Source: Bacillota bacterium
GTDB lineage: Bacteria > Bacillota > UBA4882 > UBA10575
Direction of reading: 5' to 3'
Assembly: GCA_003511465.1 (NCBI GenBank)
Contig: DOID01000073.1
Location: 1,313-8,069, forward strand
Length of the DNA stretch: 6,757 bases
Shown here: positions 1 to 6,283 of the stretch, piece by piece
How positions within the stretch are numbered: the first letter of the stretch is position 1
Layout of the letters: each line of letters begins with the position of its first letter
Notes under the pieces: generated by a model
What the model was told of the DNA's origin: nothing
Databases searched by the model: none
Seen by the model: the letters and a program-made list of their open reading frames with translations, nothing else
Program-made: the position numbers and the translations under genes

Positions 1-36
1 GCAAAAAGCCCTAATAGAGGCATAAGGGGAATTAAA

Positions 37-1008
37 ATGAGTAGAACAGGTGAAGAAAGTGGCCAGTTGAACTATTGTTTTGAAAAGCAACAAAAGTACA
101 AACGTTATTTCCAAAGATTGTATAGACAACGATATTTATTTTTGATGGTTTTACCGTTTTTGGTCTGGGTTATTGTTTTTAAGTATATACCAATCTGGGG
201 TTGGACCATGGCTTTTCAGGACTATAAACCTCATTTTTCTTTTTTGGAACAGACCTGGGTTGGCTTTAAATACTTTATTGAGCTCTTTCATGACCGCCAG
301 TTTTACTTAGTGCTCCGCAATACTTTGGTGATGAGCTTGCTCAGTTTACTCTGCGGCTATACCTTTCCGATTATCTTCGCCATCTTCATCAATGAGATTC
401 GGCATAAATTCTTTCAAAAAACGATCCAGACCATCTCCTATTTACCGCATTTTGTCTCTTGGGTGGTGGTTGCGGGGATCTTCACAAAATTACTGGCGAT
501 CGGCGGTCCCATTAACCAGCTTTTGTTAGAACTAGGACTACTTAAAGAACCGGTCTTGTTTATGGCGAAAGGCGAATACTTTTGGGGGATTGTGACCGTT
601 GCCGATCTATGGAAAGAACTTGGCTGGAATTCGATTATCTTTTTAGCCGCCATCGTCAGTATTGACGAGAATTTATATGAAGCTGCCCAGATGGACGGGG
701 CGAATCGCTTTCGCCAAATTTGGCATGTGACCCTGCCTGGGATCAGGATGGTTGTCTTTATCATGTTAATTATGTCAATCGGGAATTTAATCAATATTGG
801 TTTTGAAAGACAGTTTCTCCTCCAGAATAATTTAGTCAAAGACTATTCGGAGGTTTTGGACCTGTATGCGCTGACTTATGGGATCCGGGTAGCCCGTTAT
901 GCCTATGGAACCGCTGTTGGGATCTTTAAATCGGTGGTCAGTATCATTTTGTTGTTGGTGGCCAACACTGTGGTCAAACGTTTTAATGATGGAACCGCAG
1001 TGTTGTAA
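37..1008 (+). CDS. Carbohydrate ABC transporter permease, LplB-like (CUT1 family)
   Basis: This is an inner-membrane subunit of a binding-protein-dependent sugar importer, expected to form a heterodimeric channel with the permease encoded just downstream. The 323-residue product has a basic cytoplasmic N-terminus of about 32 residues, then about six hydrophobic segments near residues 33-52, 97-117, 134-154, 182-208, 237-256 and 292-314. The cytoplasmic EAA loop that docks on the ATPase is clear at residues 215-235 (E215-A-A, D220-G-A, P234). The phrase SYLPHFVSWVVVAGIF and the conserved C-terminus are typical of LplB/YteP-type permeases, and length is normal for the family. The ATG start has an AAGGGGA ribosome site at 24-30; the frame stays open upstream to the window edge, but no other start codon is visible there. 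The first part of the gene is AT-richer than later genes. The family assignment is firm, but the substrate cannot be read from the permease; the GH95 neighbour suggests an L-fucosyl or L-galactosyl oligosaccharide. Confidence 0.93.
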   Translation: MSRTGEESGQLNYCFEKQQKYKRYFQRLYRQRYLFLMVLPFLVWVIVFKYIPIWGWTMAFQDYKPHFSFLEQTWVGFKYFIELFHDRQFYLVLRNTLVMSLLSLLCGYTFPIIFAIFINEIRHKFFQKTIQTISYLPHFVSWVVVAGIFTKLLAIGGPINQLLLELGLLKEPVLFMAKGEYFWGIVTVADLWKELGWNSIIFLAAIVSIDENLYEAAQMDGANRFRQIWHVTLPGIRMVVFIMLIMSIGNLINIGFERQFLLQNNLVKDYSEVLDLYALTYGIRVARYAYGTAVGIFKSVVSIILLLVANTVVKRFNDGTAVL

Positions 1009-1071
1009 AACGTCTCTTGGCCCAAAGCAAGCCGGTCAAGGGGGATTTGAATTACTACAGGAGGTAGGAAG

Positions 1072-1959
1072 ATGCGCCAAGTAAAAAAGGGAGAGCGGCT
1101 TTTCCAAATATCACTTTACCTTTTCATGATTTTCATGGGTTTGATCACCTTATACCCCTTCTTAAATGTTTTGGCAATTTCGCTCAATGATTCATTAGAC
1201 ACGATCAAAGGCGGTGTTCATCTCTTACCGCGGGTTTTCACCTGGAATAATTACCGGGAGGTTTTTACTTACCCGAATCTGGTCACCGGTTTTAATATTT
1301 CTTTTCTCCGAACGGCGGTCGGTACTGGATTGGGACTGCTCAGTACAGCGATGGTGGCTTATGTGATTAGTTGTCGCGAATTTGTCGCGCGAAGACTGGT
1401 AACCGCGTTGTTTATCCTAACCATGTACGTCTCCGGCGGGTTGATTCCCGAGTTTATGTTGGTCAGGAAATTGGGTTTGATGAATAACTTCTGGGTCTAT
1501 ATTTTGCCCGGTCTGATCAGTGGTTGGAACGTCTTTGTGCTGCGGGCATATATCGATACCCTTCCGGTTAGTCTGATGGAATCGGCTAAACTGGATGGTG
1601 CCAGTGAACTAACTATTTTTCTCCGGATTGTACTGCCGCTTTGCAAGCCGATTCTGGCAACCATTGCGCTCTTTATTGCTGTTGCGCAGTGGAACAGCTG
1701 GTTTGATACTTATATCTATTGCAGTGGCAAACAGGCTTTGACCACCCTGCAATATGAGATGATGCGAATTCTACAGGATGTGACCAGCGCCACGACCAGC
1801 AGTATGTATGGGATAAATGAGTACAACGCCCCCCGGACTTCGCCGGAGTCCATCCAAGCGGCCATTACCATTGTGGTGACCATCCCGATTCTGTTGGTCT
1901 ACCCCTTTTTACAGAAATACTTCGTGAAAGGCCTTACGCTAGGGGCGATTAAAAGTTGA
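1072..1959 (+). CDS. Carbohydrate ABC transporter permease, YtcP/LplC-like (CUT1 family)
   Basis: This is the second permease of the importer and the likely partner of the gene ending at 1008. The 295-residue product has hydrophobic segments near residues 12-35, 80-100, 110-127, 141-158, 190-206 and 262-280. Its EAA loop lies at residues 170-190 (E170-S-A, D175-G-A, P189). Family hallmarks are GGLIPEFMLVRKLGLMNNFW (122-141), the WNSWFD stretch (207-212), and the C-terminal FVKGLTLGAIKS, which closely resembles the usual YtcP ending. Length is normal. The ATG start is set by a strong AGGAGG at 1059-1064, with 7 bases of spacing. The gap of 63 bases after the first permease contains no terminator or recognisable gene, so the two are probably cotranscribed. 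EAA-loop contact with an ATPase is expected, but no ATPase gene lies in the window. Confidence 0.94.
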   Translation: MRQVKKGERLFQISLYLFMIFMGLITLYPFLNVLAISLNDSLDTIKGGVHLLPRVFTWNNYREVFTYPNLVTGFNISFLRTAVGTGLGLLSTAMVAYVISCREFVARRLVTALFILTMYVSGGLIPEFMLVRKLGLMNNFWVYILPGLISGWNVFVLRAYIDTLPVSLMESAKLDGASELTIFLRIVLPLCKPILATIALFIAVAQWNSWFDTYIYCSGKQALTTLQYEMMRILQDVTSATTSSMYGINEYNAPRTSPESIQAAITIVVTIPILLVYPFLQKYFVKGLTLGAIKS

Positions 1960-1991
1960 GTTGTATTTAGTTTTGGGAAGTTAGGAGGAAC

Positions 1992-2051
1992 ATGGAGAGG
2001 AGGGACAGTTTAAAAAAACCAAGGTATGATGAAAAGGAGGAGATAATTTGA
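1992..2051 (+). CDS. Possible 19-codon leader ORF overlapping the binding-protein start
   Basis: An ATG at 1992 opens a 19-codon frame reading MERRDSLKKPRYDEKEEII. It ends at a TGA (2049-2051) that overlaps the TTG start of the binding protein in a 4-base TTGA arrangement. An AGGAGG lies at 1983-1988, only 3 bases before the ATG, which is closer than optimal. The peptide is highly charged, has no hydrophobic segment, and is not one I recognise. The whole 1981-2042 stretch is purine-rich and holds three Shine-Dalgarno-like motifs, so an open frame of lysine, arginine and glutamate codons may arise by chance. If translated, it would couple ribosomes to the downstream gene. It is too short to judge by coding statistics. 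Confidence 0.22.
   Translation: MERRDSLKKPRYDEKEEII
2033..2040 (+). promoter_or_regulatory. Strong ribosome binding site that fixes a TTG start
   Basis: AAAGGAGG at 2033-2040 lies 7 bases before the TTG at 2048. This supports the TTG as the start of the binding protein. The nearby ATGs at 1992, 2026 and 2029 are all out of frame with it. A strong site paired with a weak start codon may hold down expression, or may compensate for the weak start. Confidence 0.75.
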
Positions 2052-3682
2052 GAACACGTCGGGCTTTATTGTTGAGCTTGGTCTGGATCGTCGCGTTGGC
2101 GGGTTTGGGAGTTTGTTCGATTATTGGGGCCCAAAAACCATTGGAATTAACGATGTTTTCTTATGATATCAACCCCAATTACACCGGTTTTGAAGATCCG
2201 ATCGGCCGGGAGATCACAAAACGGACAGGGATTAAACTAAGTATTGAATACCCTGTCGGTGATCCGGAGGAAAGGATCATGTTGATGATTGCTAGTGGCG
2301 AATATCCAGACCTCATCTTCCATAAAGGGGCTGGGAAATTTGTTGACGCCGGGGCTTTTATTGACCTTACCTCGTACATTGAGCAATACGGAGCTAACAT
2401 TAAAAAACTTTATGGTCCTTATCTAAAACGGATGCGCTATGATTTAAATGATCGATCCATTTACTATCTTGGTTGCTATGGCGTGGATTCACAGATTTGG
2501 GATGTCAGCGGTTTTGAGCTACAGCATGCGGTCGTTAAAGAGTTGGGATACCCCAAAATGGAGACGCTGCAGGACTTCGAAAATGCGATCAAGGCTTATA
2601 TGAAGAAGTATCCCACCATTGATGGCCGACCCACCATCGGTCTTTCGCTCTTGGCTGATGATTGGCGGTTTTTGATCTCGGTAACAAACCCGGCAGTTGC
2701 TGCCACCGGCGCGCCCGATGATGGGCAATGGTATATTGATTTTGAGACCCAGGAAGCCGTCTACCACATTACCAGACCGGAAGAGAAAGAGTACTTCCGC
2801 TGGCTAAACCATATGAATGCTCTCGGTTTACTTGATCCGGAAAGTTTTGTGCAAAAGTACGATCAGTATAAAGCCAAAATAGCTCAGGGCCGCGTTCTTG
2901 CCCTCACCGACCAAAGATGGGAGTACGAAGAAGCGGAACGAGCCTTACGGCAAGCAGGTAAATTCGAGCGCACCTATGGGAACTACCCCATTGTCCTTGA
3001 TGAACGTTTCAAGCGGCCTGATCTTTGGGATCCGGGTTATTCAGCCAGCTGGGGTGTGGGGATTTCTGTAAATTGCAAACACAAAGAAGAGGCCTTTAAG
3101 TTTCTTGACTGGATGGCCTCAGACGAAGCTCAGGTCTTAGTGAACTGGGGACTTGAGGGTGTAAATTACCGGGTGGAAAATAGGAAGCGGGTTATCCCCC
3201 CGGCTGAGCTGGAACAGAAAAACAATGATCCGCTTTACATTAAAAAGTCCGGGGTTGGCCTTTACGTCTACCCCTTCCCGCAGCGGGGCGACGGGCTAGT
3301 GGACCCCACTGGTAACACCTATACTACCTTGACTAAAGACTTCATCAAAGAGCGGTATTCCCCGGTGGAAAAACAAGTCTTAGCTTCCTACGGCGCTGAA
3401 ATGTGGATGGATCTCTATCCGCAGTCCAGCGAGTTTCCGCTCAAACCATGGGGCGCTGCTTGGCAAATTCCAACGCCGATGAATGAAGACTTTACAGTTC
3501 CCTTACAACGCTGCGATGATCTTTGCAAGAAACGGATTCCCGAGATCGTCTTAGCGGACCCGTCCGCCTTTGATCGGCTGTGGGATAATTTCCAAAAAGA
3601 ACTGGAGAACTTAGGTATTCATAAGGCAGAAGCCATCTTTACCCAGTTGATTCAAGAACGGATCGCGCTCTGGAACGACTGA
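2048..3682 (+). CDS. Extracellular solute-binding protein of a carbohydrate ABC importer (LipO/YtcQ-like)
   Basis: This is the substrate-capturing subunit for the two permeases upstream. The 544-residue product starts at TTG (2048), supported by a strong upstream ribosome site, and has a typical export signal: basic n-region (R2, R4, R5) and hydrophobic core 6-22. Cys23 sits where a lipoprotein cysteine would be, but the preceding residues are Leu-Gly-Val; Val at -1 is not canonical, and a signal peptidase I site after Ala28 is an alternative. The mature protein has features of the large bacterial family 1 binding proteins: PIGREITKRTGIKL near residues 51-64, GEYPDLIF at 84-91, GVGISVNCKHKEEAFKFLDW at 336-355, and a WGLEGVNYRV motif at 367-376. 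Length is normal for the LipO/YtcQ group (about 500-560). It lies 88 bases after the second permease with no terminator between, and is followed by a strong terminator. The gene order permease-permease-binding protein differs from lplA-lplB-lplC, where the binding protein comes first. The ligand is not determinable from sequence. Confidence 0.93.
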   Translation: MRTRRALLLSLVWIVALAGLGVCSIIGAQKPLELTMFSYDINPNYTGFEDPIGREITKRTGIKLSIEYPVGDPEERIMLMIASGEYPDLIFHKGAGKFVDAGAFIDLTSYIEQYGANIKKLYGPYLKRMRYDLNDRSIYYLGCYGVDSQIWDVSGFELQHAVVKELGYPKMETLQDFENAIKAYMKKYPTIDGRPTIGLSLLADDWRFLISVTNPAVAATGAPDDGQWYIDFETQEAVYHITRPEEKEYFRWLNHMNALGLLDPESFVQKYDQYKAKIAQGRVLALTDQRWEYEEAERALRQAGKFERTYGNYPIVLDERFKRPDLWDPGYSASWGVGISVNCKHKEEAFKFLDWMASDEAQVLVNWGLEGVNYRVENRKRVIPPAELEQKNNDPLYIKKSGVGLYVYPFPQRGDGLVDPTGNTYTTLTKDFIKERYSPVEKQVLASYGAEMWMDLYPQSSEFPLKPWGAAWQIPTPMNEDFTVPLQRCDDLCKKRIPEIVLADPSAFDRLWDNFQKELENLGIHKAEAIFTQLIQERIALWND

Positions 3683-3700
3683 CCTCCTGAACGTGGACTT

Positions 3701-3741
3701 GCGAAAAACAGGAAAGGCTTGTAACCTTTCCTGTTTTTCGC
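3701..3741 (+). terminator. Intrinsic terminator, perfect 17-bp inverted repeat, possibly bidirectional
   Basis: The left arm GCGAAAAACAGGAAAGG (3701-3717) is perfectly complementary to the right arm at 3725-3741, with a 7-base loop CTTGTAA. Read as a terminator, the 9-bp core CAGGAAAGG/CCTTTCCTG is followed by TTTTT (3734-3738). The matching AAAAA on the left (3704-3708) would serve transcription from the opposite strand. It begins 18 bases after the stop of the binding protein and should end or reduce the transporter transcript before the hydrolase gene. Confidence 0.9.
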
Positions 3742-3801
3742 TAATCCGGCGGGCGAACCTTTTTACCTTAATGCGGGATATCCGTGTGAAATCTATTTTG
3801 C

Positions 3802-3809
3802 GGAGGGAG
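3802..3809 (+). promoter_or_regulatory. Shine-Dalgarno-like GGAGGGAG upstream of the hydrolase
   Basis: GGAGGGAG at 3802-3809 is the best ribosome-binding motif between the terminator and the GH95 gene. It is too far (64 bases) to serve the ATG at 3874 and 31 bases from the GTG at 3841. It is well placed (8 bases) for a TTG at 3818, whose frame runs into the hydrolase start. No convincing -35/-10 promoter pair was recognised in 3742-3817. Confidence 0.4.
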
Positions 3810-3817
3810 ATGCCAAC

Positions 3818-3877
3818 TTGCTGATTGAATTAAATGGGCGGTGGTTCTACAAAAAACCAAGCGTAAAAACGCTATGA
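3818..3877 (+). CDS. Possible short upstream ORF coupled to the GH95 gene by ATGA overlap
   Basis: From a TTG at 3818, 8 bases after GGAGGGAG, a 19-codon frame runs to a TGA at 3875-3877. That TGA overlaps the hydrolase ATG (3874-3876) as ATGA, the classic layout for translational coupling. The encoded stretch reads LLIELNGRWFYKKPSVKTL, with Met expected at the first position. The same frame is open back to 3725 (50 sense codons after a TAA at 3722-3724), and the extra part looks protein-like (EPFYLNAGYPCEIYFAEGDA). It may therefore be a leader peptide, the decayed end of a former gene, or a chance open frame. I recognise no family. A point in favour is that the hydrolase ATG at 3874 has no ribosome site of its own. 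Confidence 0.3.
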   Translation: MLIELNGRWFYKKPSVKTL

Positions 3878-6225
3878 ACCCACCGAATTATAGGGAAATG
3901 CGCTTATGGTATAAACAGCCGGCTGCCGAATGGGTTGAGGCATTGCCCATCGGCAACGGTAGGCTAGGGGCAATGGTCTTTGGGCAGGTTTGGGAAGAAG
4001 AATTACAATTGAATGAAGACAGCCTTTGGTATGGAGGACCGGTAGACCGGAACAACCCCGATGCGCGGAAATATCTAGGGGAAATCCGTCGTCTAATCTT
4101 TGCCGGCGAGATCCAAAAGGCGGAACGCTTAGCCACTTTAACTCTGTCCGGAACCCCGGAGAGCCAAAGACACTATCTGCCACTGGGTAACCTTAATTTG
4201 CGCTTTATGGAGGAAGGACTTTTTTCCGCAAAACAACCGTCGGTCGAGCATTACCAGCGAGAATTGGATTTAAACGAAGGACTTGTGCACCTATGTTACC
4301 AAGTAGGCGGGAACCACTTTGTCCGGGAGTATTTTGCCAGTGCCGTTCATCAGGTCTTGGTCGTTCGTTTAACATCGACCCAGCGGGGACGGGTCTCTTT
4401 TCTTGCTAATCTCCGGCGGGGGAGATATCTGGAGAAGACCGTCGCTACTGGGGACACGTTACGGATGCACGGAAATGCCGGTGGTAAAAATGGGTTGGAC
4501 TTCTGTGTGGCGGTGCGGGCAGTGGCCGAGGGCGGCCTGATCTCCACCTTAGGCGAGAACTTATTAGTCGAGAAGGCAGATGCCGTTACCCTTATCATCA
4601 CGGCGGCTACTACCTTCCGCGCTTCAGATGTGAAGGCGGCCTGCCTTGACCAACTAGAGAAGGCGGCTGGTATCCCTTATGAAAGACTAAGGGCAGAGCA
4701 TTGCCAAGACTACCAAGACCTTTTTCACCGCGTGAGTCTGCAGATCTGCGGAGAGCAGGAAGCGGAAATGTCAGCTAAACTACCCACCGATGAAAGGCTC
4801 CGGCGTTTGCAGGCTGGGGGTGATGACCCCGACTTGGTCAGTTTGTATTTCCAGTTCGGCCGCTATCTGCTCATCAGTTGCAGTCGCCCGGGTTCTTTAC
4901 CCGCTAACCTGCAGGGTATTTGGAATCAAGAAATGCTTCCCCCTTGGGATAGCAAATATACGATTAACATTAATACCCAGATGAATTACTGGCCGGCGGA
5001 AGTATGTAATTTGGCCGAGTGTCATCTTCCCCTCTTTGATCTACTTGAGAGGATGCGGGTGCCCGGACGTCATACTGCCCAGACCATGTACGGGTGCCGC
5101 GGTTTTGTGGCCCACCACAATACAGATCTCTGGGCGGATACCGCCCCCCAGGATATCTGGCTTCCCGCTTCCTATTGGCCGATGGGCGCTGCTTGGTTAT
5201 GTTTACACCTTTGGGACCATTTTGTTTTCTCCGGGGATCTGGATTTTCTGAAAGAAAGCTATCCAACCATGAAGGAGGCAGCCGAGTTCTTCTTGGATTT
5301 TTTGGTCGAGGATGAACAAGGCCGCTTCGTGACCTGTCCGTCGGTGTCTCCGGAGAATATTTTCATCTCAGCCCATGGAGAGTGTGGGGCGTTATGCGCC
5401 GGCCCTTCCATGGATAGCCAGATTCTGATTATCTTATTTTCGTGTTGCCTTAAAGCAGCCGACCTTTTACAACAAGATGAGGAGTTGATTACGACTTGGA
5501 ACGCTGTCCTGGCGAAAATCCCCAAACCACAAGTGGGTAGGTATGGTCAGCTTCAAGAATGGGCGGAGGACTACGCTGAAGCCGAACCTGGGCACCGTCA
5601 TATTTCCCATTTGTTTGCCCTCTACCCCGGGGATTTAATTACACCCGGGAACACCCCGGAATGGGCCGCAGCTGCCCGCAGAACCTTAGAACGGAGACTA
5701 GCTCATGGCGGAGGACACACCGGATGGAGCAGAGCTTGGATTGTAAATCTCTGGGCCAGGTTAGAGGATGGCGAAAAAGCCGGGGAGAATTTGCGGGAGT
5801 TATTACGCCGGTCTACATTACCTAATCTGTTTGATACACATCCCCCTTTCCAGATCGACGGTAATTTTGGGGGAACCGCCGGCATTGCCGAAATGCTCCT
5901 ACAGAGTCACGGCGGTCAGCTTACTTTTCTACCAGCGCTGCCCAGAGCATGGAAGAGTGGCCGCATAACGGGAATCAGAGCGCGGGGTGGATTTATTCTT
6001 GACCTTGAATGGGAGAACCGGGTCTTTGGGTCAGCCCGGATATACTCAACCCGGGGCGGCATCTGTCGGCTTCGGATCCAGCGCCTGGCAAATGAGGGGC
6101 AAAAGATTGTTGTTTTAAATCAGGGGAAACCGATGGAGCAAGTCCCCGTCGCAGATTCCATCATTGAATTTAGGACAACAATGGGAGCAGAGTATTGGAT
6201 TAAGCTTAAAGGAAAAGAAACGTAA
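3874..6225 (+). CDS. Glycoside hydrolase family 95 (alpha-L-fucosidase / alpha-L-galactosidase family)
   Basis: This enzyme is predicted to remove terminal alpha-L-fucose, or possibly alpha-L-galactose, from oligosaccharides by an inverting mechanism. From ATG 3874 it has 783 residues, a normal GH95 length. In order it shows the N-terminal LWYKQPAAEWVEALPIGNGR and LNEDSLWYGGP (about 11-55), NLQGIWNQEMLPPWDSKY (345-362), NINTQMNYWPAE (365-376), SPENIF (492-497), the EPGHRHISHLFALYPG region (571-586), HGGGHTGWSRAW (611-622) and QIDGNFGGTAGIAEML (660-675). By analogy with Bifidobacterium AfcA (Asn421, Asn423, Glu566, Asp766), the catalytic residues are Asn365, Asn367, Glu494 and Asp662, all present. 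Thr363 stands where AfcA has His419. There is no signal peptide, so it should act in the cytoplasm on sugar brought in by the transporter upstream. The start is uncertain: GTG 3841 lacks a ribosome site, ATG 3898 has a weak AGGG very close to it, and ATG 3874 overlaps an upstream stop as ATGA. I chose 3874. A terminator separates the gene from the transporter; none is evident after it. Confidence 0.93.
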   Translation: MNPPNYREMRLWYKQPAAEWVEALPIGNGRLGAMVFGQVWEEELQLNEDSLWYGGPVDRNNPDARKYLGEIRRLIFAGEIQKAERLATLTLSGTPESQRHYLPLGNLNLRFMEEGLFSAKQPSVEHYQRELDLNEGLVHLCYQVGGNHFVREYFASAVHQVLVVRLTSTQRGRVSFLANLRRGRYLEKTVATGDTLRMHGNAGGKNGLDFCVAVRAVAEGGLISTLGENLLVEKADAVTLIITAATTFRASDVKAACLDQLEKAAGIPYERLRAEHCQDYQDLFHRVSLQICGEQEAEMSAKLPTDERLRRLQAGGDDPDLVSLYFQFGRYLLISCSRPGSLPANLQGIWNQEMLPPWDSKYTININTQMNYWPAEVCNLAECHLPLFDLLERMRVPGRHTAQTMYGCRGFVAHHNTDLWADTAPQDIWLPASYWPMGAAWLCLHLWDHFVFSGDLDFLKESYPTMKEAAEFFLDFLVEDEQGRFVTCPSVSPENIFISAHGECGALCAGPSMDSQILIILFSCCLKAADLLQQDEELITTWNAVLAKIPKPQVGRYGQLQEWAEDYAEAEPGHRHISHLFALYPGDLITPGNTPEWAAAARRTLERRLAHGGGHTGWSRAWIVNLWARLEDGEKAGENLRELLRRSTLPNLFDTHPPFQIDGNFGGTAGIAEMLLQSHGGQLTFLPALPRAWKSGRITGIRARGGFILDLEWENRVFGSARIYSTRGGICRLRIQRLANEGQKIVVLNQGKPMEQVPVADSIIEFRTTMGAEYWIKLKGKET

Positions 6226-6283
6226 AAGGGAGAATAAAGGGGGTAATTCCTTCTGATGCTTAAAGACAAAGGAGAGTGATTCC

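Noticed and set aside
2..25. Possible 3' end of an upstream gene, a frame ending at TAA 23-25 and reading QKALIEA
   Set aside because: Only seven codons are visible before the window edge. The bases fit a gene tail, but nothing supports a family or even coding status.
899..1084. 61-codon + strand frame spanning the gap between the two permeases
   Set aside because: It overlaps the end of the first permease in another frame, has no good ribosome site, and does not resemble a protein; it is a shadow frame.
3774..3785. Palindrome GGATATCC (3776-3783) as a possible operator
   Set aside because: The symmetry extends for only 8 bases and matches no operator I know, including the catabolite-response element; expected by chance.
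3771..3824. 17-codon ORF from ATG 3771 in the hydrolase leader
   Set aside because: It has no Shine-Dalgarno motif and does not connect with the hydrolase start; likely chance.
3841..3873. GTG at 3841 as the GH95 start, adding 11 residues
   Set aside because: There is no ribosome site at proper spacing, and the added residues (MVLQKTKRKNA) are not part of the conserved GH95 N-terminus. It is not excluded.
4970..5266. 98-codon minus-strand frame inside the GH95 gene, plus several others on both strands there
   Set aside because: They lie wholly inside a well-supported GH95 coding region with intact catalytic motifs, and their translations show no domain or plausible start context.
6256..6279. 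7-codon ORF (MLKDKGE) before the last gene
   Set aside because: Too short, with a poorly spaced ribosome motif; its final codons simply overlap the ribosome site of the downstream gene.
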